13,118 bases of DNA. Source: Saccoglossus kowalevskii. Taxonomy: Eukaryota; Hemichordata; Enteropneusta; Harrimaniidae. The position numbers were made by a program, and so were the translations under genes. The DNA lies in the NCBI RefSeq assembly GCF_000003605.2, contig NW_003120169.1, forward strand, positions 1 through 13,118. The letters run 5' to 3'. The notes beneath the pieces were generated by a model, which saw nothing but the letters and a program-made list of their open reading frames with translations, had not been told where the DNA came from and did no database searches. Positions within the stretch are counted from its first letter, which is position 1. The number at the start of each line of letters is the position of its first letter. Positions 8,444-13,118 of the stretch are shown here, piece after piece.

Positions 8444-9250
8444 TACTAAGCTGGTAGCAATAAGCACATTACTAGCATTAGTACCAAACTAGTAGCAATA
8501 ACCATATTACTAGCATTAGTAACAAGCGAGTAGCAATAACCACATTACTAGCATTAGTACCAAACTAGTAGCAATAGCCATATTACTAGCATTAGAAACA
8601 AGCTAGTAGCAATAACAACATTACTAGCATAAGTACCAAGCTGGCAGCAATAACCACATTACTACCAAGCTATTAGCAATAACCACATTACTAGCATTAG
8701 TACCAAGCTGGTAACAATAACCACATTACTAGCATTAGTACCAAGCTGACAGCAATAACCACATTACTGCCAAGCCATTAGCAATAACCACATTACTAGC
8801 ATTAGTACCAAGCTGGTAGCAATAACCACATTACTACCAAGCTGGTAGCAATAACCACATTACTAGCATTAGAACCAAGCTAATGGCAATAACCACATTA
8901 CTAACATTAGTACCAAACTAGTAGCAATAACCACGTTACTAGCATTAATACTAAGTTGGTAGCAATAACCACATTACTACCAAGCTATTAGCAATAACAA
9001 CATTACTAGCATTAGTACCAACCTGGTAGCAATAACCACATTACTAGCATTAATACCAATCTAGTAGCAATAACCACATTACTAGCATTAGTACCAAGCT
9101 ATTAGCAATAACCACATTACTAGCATTAGTACCAAGCTGGTAGCAATAACCACATTACTAGCATTAGTACCAAGCTAGTAGCAATACCCACATTACTAGC
9201 ATTAGTACCAAGCTAGTAGCAATAACCACATTACTACCAAGCTAGTAGCA
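8444..9250. repeat. HOR core copy 4 (short)
   Basis: The same ordered signatures as copy 3 give TAATGG at 8881 (437 bp). The copy stops after the short monomer at about 9234 and lacks the C cassette that copies 1-3 have. It is followed at once by copy 5. A CAATACCCAC variant (near 9183) is shared only with copy 6. Confidence 0.87.
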
Positions 9251-9310
9251 ATAACAACATTACTAGCATTAGTACCAAGCTAGTAGAAATAACCACTTTA
9301 CTAGCATTAG

Positions 9311-10086
9311 TACTAAGCTGGTAGCAATAAGCACATTACTAGCATTAGTACCAAACTAGTAGCAATAACCATATTACTAGCATTAGTAACAAGCGAGTAG
9401 CAATAACCACATTACTAGCATTAGTACCAAACTAGTAGCAATAGCCATATTACTAGCATTAGAAACAAGCTAGTAGCAATAACAACATTACTAGCATAAG
9501 TACCAAGCTGGCAGCAATAAGCACATTACTACCAAGCTATTAGCAATAACCACATTACTAGCATTAGTACCAAGCTGGTAACAATAACCACATTACTAGC
9601 ATTAGTACCAAGCTGGTAGCAATAACCACATTACTACCAAGCTGGTAGCAATAACCACATTACTAGCATTAGAACCAAGCTAATGGCAATAACCACATTA
9701 CTAACATTAGTACCAAACTAGTAGCAATAACCACGTTACTAGCATTAGTACTAAGTTGGTAGCAATAACCACATTACTACCAAGCTATTAGCAATAACAA
9801 CATTACTAGCATTAGTACCAACCTGGTAGCAATAACCACATTACTAGCATTAATACCAAGCTAGTAGCAATAACCACATTACTAGTATTAGTACCAAGCT
9901 ATTAGCAATAACCACATTACTAGCATTAGTACCAAGCTGGTAGCAATAACCACATTACTAGCATTAGTACCAAGCTAGTAGCAATAACCACATTACTAGC
10001 ATTAGTACCAAGCTAGTAGCAATAACCACATTACTACCAAGCTAGTAGCAATAACCACATTACTAGCATTAGTACCAAGCTAGTAG
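9311..10086. repeat. HOR core copy 5, missing 67 bp
   Basis: This aligns with copy 4 at offset 867 up to about 9615, then at offset 800. The 67 bp lost equal one 38-mer plus one 29-mer, removing the GCTGACAG and ACTGCC monomers. TAATGG is at 9681, 370 bp from the start. It shares ACTAGTATT (9881) and GTACTAAGTTGG with copy 1. It has a private AAATAACC before its start and AATAAGCAC after GGCAG. It ends at a junction with a truncated cassette near 10087. Confidence 0.87.
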
Positions 10087-10262
10087 CAATAGCCATATTA
10101 CTAGCAGTAGAAACAAGCTAGTAGCAATAACAACATTACTAGCATAAGTACCAAGCTGGCAGCAATAACCACATTACTACCAAGCTATTAGCAATAACCA
10201 CATTACTAGCATTAGTACCAAGCTGACAGCAATAACCACATTACTGCCAAGCTATTAGCAAT
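10087..10262. repeat. Truncated HOR cassette
   Basis: HOR order jumps here: a consensus GCTAGTAG is followed directly by AATAGCCATATT, which normally comes three monomers into the core. The fragment matches 10963-11138 at offset 876 and shares two derived states with it: GCAGTAGAAAC (10104 and 10980) and absence of the GTAACAATAACC monomer. It differs at GCTATTAG versus GCCATTAG near its end. Confidence 0.82.
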
Positions 10263-10652
10263 AACCACATTACTAGCATTAGTACCAAGCTAGTAGCAAT
10301 AACCACATTACTAGCATTAGTACTAAGCTAGTAGCAATAACTACATTACTAGCATTAGTACCAAGCTAGTAGCAATAACCACATTACTACCAAGCTAGTA
10401 GCAATAACCACATTACTAGCATTAGTACCAAGCTAGTAGCAATAACCACATTACTAGCATTAGTACTAAGCTAGTAGCAATAACCACATTACTAGCATTA
10501 GTACCAAGCTGGCAGCAATAACCACATTACTAGCATTACTACCAAGCTATTAGCAATAACCACATTACTAGCATTAGTACCAAGCTGGTAGCAATAACCA
10601 CATTACTCCCAAGCTGGTAGCAATAACCACATTACAAGCATTAGAACCAAGC

Positions 10653-10834
10653 TAATGGCAATAACCACATTACTAACAGTAGTACCAAACTAGTAGCAAT
10701 AACCACTTTTCTAGCATTAGTGCCAAGCTAGTAGCAATAACCACTTTACTAGCATTAGTACCAAGCTAGTAGCAATAACAACATTACTAGCATTAGTACC
10801 AAGCTAGTAGCAATAACCACTTTACTAGCATTAG
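10653..10834. repeat. Type-I leader, copy 3
   Basis: This is the 182-bp leader of HOR core copy 6. The monomer just upstream has a private ATTACAAGC change (near 10632). Confidence 0.88.
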
Positions 10835-11645
10835 TACTAAGCTGGTAGCAATAAGCACATTACTAGCATTAGTACCAAACTAGTAGCAATAACCATATTA
10901 CTAGCATTAGTAACAAGCGAGTAGCAATAACCACATTACTAGCATTAGTACCAAACTAGTAGCAATAGCCATATTACTAGCAGTAGAAACAAGCTAGTAG
11001 CAATAACAACATTACTAGCATAAGTACCAAGCTGGCAGCAATAACCACATTACTACCAAGCTATTAGCAATAACCACATTACTAGCATTAGTACCAAGCT
11101 GACAGCAATAACCACATTACTGCCAAGCCATTAGCAATAACCACATTATTAGCATTAGTACCAAGCTGGTAGCAATAACCACATTACTACCAAGCTGGTA
11201 GCAATAACCACATTACTAGCATTAGAACCAAGCTAATGGCAATAACCACATTACTAACATTAGTACCAAACTAGTAGCAATAACCACGTTACTAGCATTA
11301 ATACTAAGTTGGTAGCAATAACCACATTACTACCAAGCTATTAGCAATAACAACATTACTAGCATTAGTACCAACCTGGTAGCAATAACCACATTACTAG
11401 CATTAATACCAATCTAGTAGCAATAACCACATTACTAGCATTAGTACCAAGCTATTAGCAATAACCACATTACTAGCATTAGTACCAAGCTGGTAGCAAT
11501 AACCACATTACTAGCATTAGTACCAAGCTAGTAGCAATACCCACATTACTAGCATTAGTACCAAGCTAGTAGCAATAACCACATTACTACCAAGCTAGTA
11601 GCAATAACCACATTACTAGCATTAGTACCAAGCTAGTAGCAATAA
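10835..11645. repeat. HOR core copy 6, missing one monomer
   Basis: TAATGG is at 11234, 399 bp from the start, because the GTAACAATAACC monomer (38 bp) is absent. GCAGTAGAAAC at 10980 replaces the usual GCATTAGAAAC, a change shared with the truncated cassette at 10087. It has GCCATTAG, AATCTAG and CAATACCCAC (near 11538), allying it with copy 4. A private TTATTAGC is near 11148. Confidence 0.87.
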
Positions 11646-12033
11646 CCACATTACTAGCATTAGTGCCAAGCTAGTAGCAATAACCACTTTACTAGCATTA
11701 GTACCAAGCTAGTAGCAATAACAACATTACTAGCATTAGTACCAAGCTAGTAGCAATAACCACATTACTACCAAGCTAGTAGCAATAACCACATTACTAG
11801 CATTAGTACCAAGCTAGTAGCAATAACCACATTACTAGCATTAGTACTAAGCTAGTAGCAATAACCACATTACTAGCATTAGTACCAAGCTGGCAGCAAT
11901 AACCACATTACTAGCATTACTACCAAGCTATTAGCAATAACCACATTACTAGCATTAGTACCAAGCTGGTAGCAATAACCACATTACTCCCAAGCTGGTA
12001 GCAATAACCACATTACTAGCATTAGAACCAAGC

Positions 12034-12215
12034 TAATGGCAATAACCACATTACTAACAGTAGTACCAAACTAGTAGCAATAACCACTTTTCTAGCATTA
12101 GTGCCAAGCTAGTAGCAATAACCACTTTACTAGCATTAGTACCAAGCTAGTAGCAATAACAACATTACTAGCATTAGTACCAAGCTAGTAGCAATAACCA
12201 CTTTACTAGCATTAG
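12034..12215. repeat. Type-I leader, copy 4
   Basis: This is the 182-bp leader of HOR core copy 7. It lies 1381 bp from the 10653 copy, part of a tandem duplication covering about 10351-11645 and 11732-13066. Confidence 0.88.
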
Positions 12216-13118
12216 TACTAAGCTGGTAGCAATAAGCACATTACTAGCATTAGTACCAAACTAGTAGCAATAACCATATTACTAGCATTAGTAACAAGCG
12301 AGTAGCAATAACCACATTACTAGCATTAGTACCAAACTAGTAGCAATAGCCATATTACTAGCATTAGAAACAAGCTAGTAGCAATAACAACATTACTAGC
12401 ATAAGTACCAAGCTGGCAGCAATAACCACATTACTACCAAGCTATTAGCAATAACCACATTACTAGCATTAGTACCAAGCTGGTAACAATAACCACATTA
12501 CTAGCATTAGTACCAAGCTGACAGCAATAACCACATTACTGCCAAGCCATTAGCAATAACCACATTACTAGCATTAGTACCAAGCTGGTAGCAATAACCA
12601 CATTACTACCAAGCTGGTAGCAATAACCACATTACTAACATTAGAACCAAGCTAATGGCAATAACCACATTACTAACATTAGTACCAAACTAGTAGCAAT
12701 AACCACGTTACTAGCATTAATATTAAGTTGGTAGCAATAACCACATTACTACCAAGCTATTAGCAATAACAACATTACTAGCATTAGTACCAACCTGGTT
12801 GCAATAACCACATTACTAGCATTAATACCAATCTAGTAGCAATAACCACATTACTAGCATTAGTACCAAGCTATTAGCAATAACCACATTACTAGCATTA
12901 GTACCAAGCTGGTAGCAATAACCACATTACTAGCATTAGTACCAAGCTAGTAGCAATAACCACATTACTAGCATTAGTACCAAGCTAGTAGCAATAACCA
13001 CATTACTACCAAGCTAGTAGCAATAAACACATTACTAGCATTAGTACCAAGCTAGTAGCAATAACCACATTACTAGCAAGCTAGTAGCAATAAACACATT
13101 ACTAGCATTAGTACCAAG
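12216..13118. repeat. HOR core copy 7, cut by window edge
   Basis: TAATGG is at 12653, 437 bp from the start. It carries TAACATTAGAACC (near 12637), CCTGGTTGC (near 12798) and AATAAACAC (near 13025), which otherwise occur together only in copy 2. Its ACTGCC monomer ends GCCATTAG, unlike copy 2, so the copy is a mosaic. It runs off the right end of the window. Confidence 0.87.
13059..13087. repeat. 29-bp monomer, left-copy type, second instance
   Basis: ATTACTAGC joins AAGCTAGTAG directly, as at 7602-7630 but with the GCTAGTAG ending. It sits at the end of the last HOR copy in the window, between two AATAAACACATT monomers. One of these, near 13025, matches a variant also seen near 3150. Confidence 0.88.

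Larger units (their letters stand above)
1..13118. repeat. Satellite array of 38/29-bp monomers filling the window
   Basis: Every base belongs to a head-to-tail tandem array in one orientation, with no inversion, unique flank or inserted element. The 38-bp monomer reads as four segments: CAATAACCA, CATTACTAG, CATTAGTAC and CAAGCTAGTAG. Composition is A 15, C 9, G 5, T 9, so the + strand is A/C-rich and C exceeds G. The consensus has no CpG. About one monomer in five or six is a 29-bp form. The + strand monomer carries TAA and TAG stops, and because 38 and 29 both leave remainder 2 on division by 3, each frame meets stops within two or three monomers; on the - strand only one frame in three is open per monomer. 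I therefore see no coding capacity. Both window edges fall inside the array, so its true extent is unknown. The satellite family is not one I recognise by name. Confidence 0.98.

Noticed and set aside
1-13118. A CRISPR array, because of regular short direct repeats with a 29/38-bp period.
   Set aside because: There are no unique spacers: adjacent monomers abut and the whole period is repeated. No cas-like gene is present.
1-13118. A repetitive protein-coding gene, since the 9-bp contraction is a multiple of three.
   Set aside because: 38 and 29 are not multiples of three, and each monomer carries several TAG/TAA stops on both strands, so no frame stays open for more than a few monomers.
1-13118. 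Telomeric or telomere-derived repeat, from the A/C-rich strand and frequent ATTAG.
   Set aside because: No tandem 5-8 bp telomere unit is present; the period is 38/29 bp.
1-13118. A CENP-B box or other known centromere motif.
   Set aside because: I find no sequence resembling the CENP-B box (TTCG...A..CGGG pattern); the monomer lacks CpG altogether in its consensus form.
1-13118. Naming a species or a published satellite family.
   Set aside because: The window contains no gene or unique flank, and I do not recognise the monomer with enough certainty. A search of satellite libraries with the 38-bp consensus would decide it.

Overview
The whole window, edge to edge, is one tandem satellite array. 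I see no gene, RNA gene, transposon or unique sequence on either strand. The unit is a 38-bp monomer (about 37% GC, A/C-rich on the + strand) mixed with 29-bp versions that lack 9 bp. There are about 360 monomers: roughly 295 of 38 bp and 66 of 29 bp. A pure short-monomer array longer than 13 kb with higher-order structure points to a eukaryotic genome, probably heterochromatin such as a pericentromere, subtelomere or sex/B chromosome. The sequence alone does not identify the organism.

The array has several levels. (1) Inside the monomer there is a diverged 9-bp direct repeat, and slippage or recombination across it explains all three kinds of 29-mer. (2) Monomers carry point-variant 'signatures' that recur in fixed order, giving higher-order repeat (HOR) blocks. 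A core block starts with a TACTAAGCTGG...AAGC signature and appears seven times (from 634, 2341, 5617, 8444, 9311, 10835 and 12216). A 182-bp leader precedes four of these blocks or their close relatives (from 2159, 4845, 10653 and 12034). A third cassette (TAACTACATT...AGTAGTAATAAGC...CACGTT) occurs eight times, only between 315 and 8168. (3) Long duplications overlie this: about 1.9 kb at offset 4983 (5-1913 versus 4988-6889, about 99% identical), a 1707-bp step, a 476-bp tandem, a 210-bp tandem, an 867/800-bp tandem and a 1381/1419-bp tandem near the right end.

Region by region: 1-633 holds a short route through the HOR; 634-3620 two long HOR copies and a type-I leader; 3620-4840 a rearranged mosaic with small local duplications; 4845-6889 the second copy of the left end; 6890-8380 mostly near-consensus monomers with two C cassettes; 8384-10090 two HOR copies in tandem; 10087-10350 a truncated cassette; 10351-13118 two more HOR copies, the last cut by the window edge.

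The most informative results are these. From landmark 44 to landmark 12216 the length equals 275 x 38 + 60 x 29 minus 18 bases, and all 18 missing bases lie in two short patches of doubled-base loss (1914-2000 and 6820-6893) that look like consensus errors at an assembly seam. The seven HOR cores fall into interleaved subfamilies (1+5, 2+7, 4+6), which simple stepwise tandem duplication does not explain. I found no sign of a protein-based or RNA-guided system.
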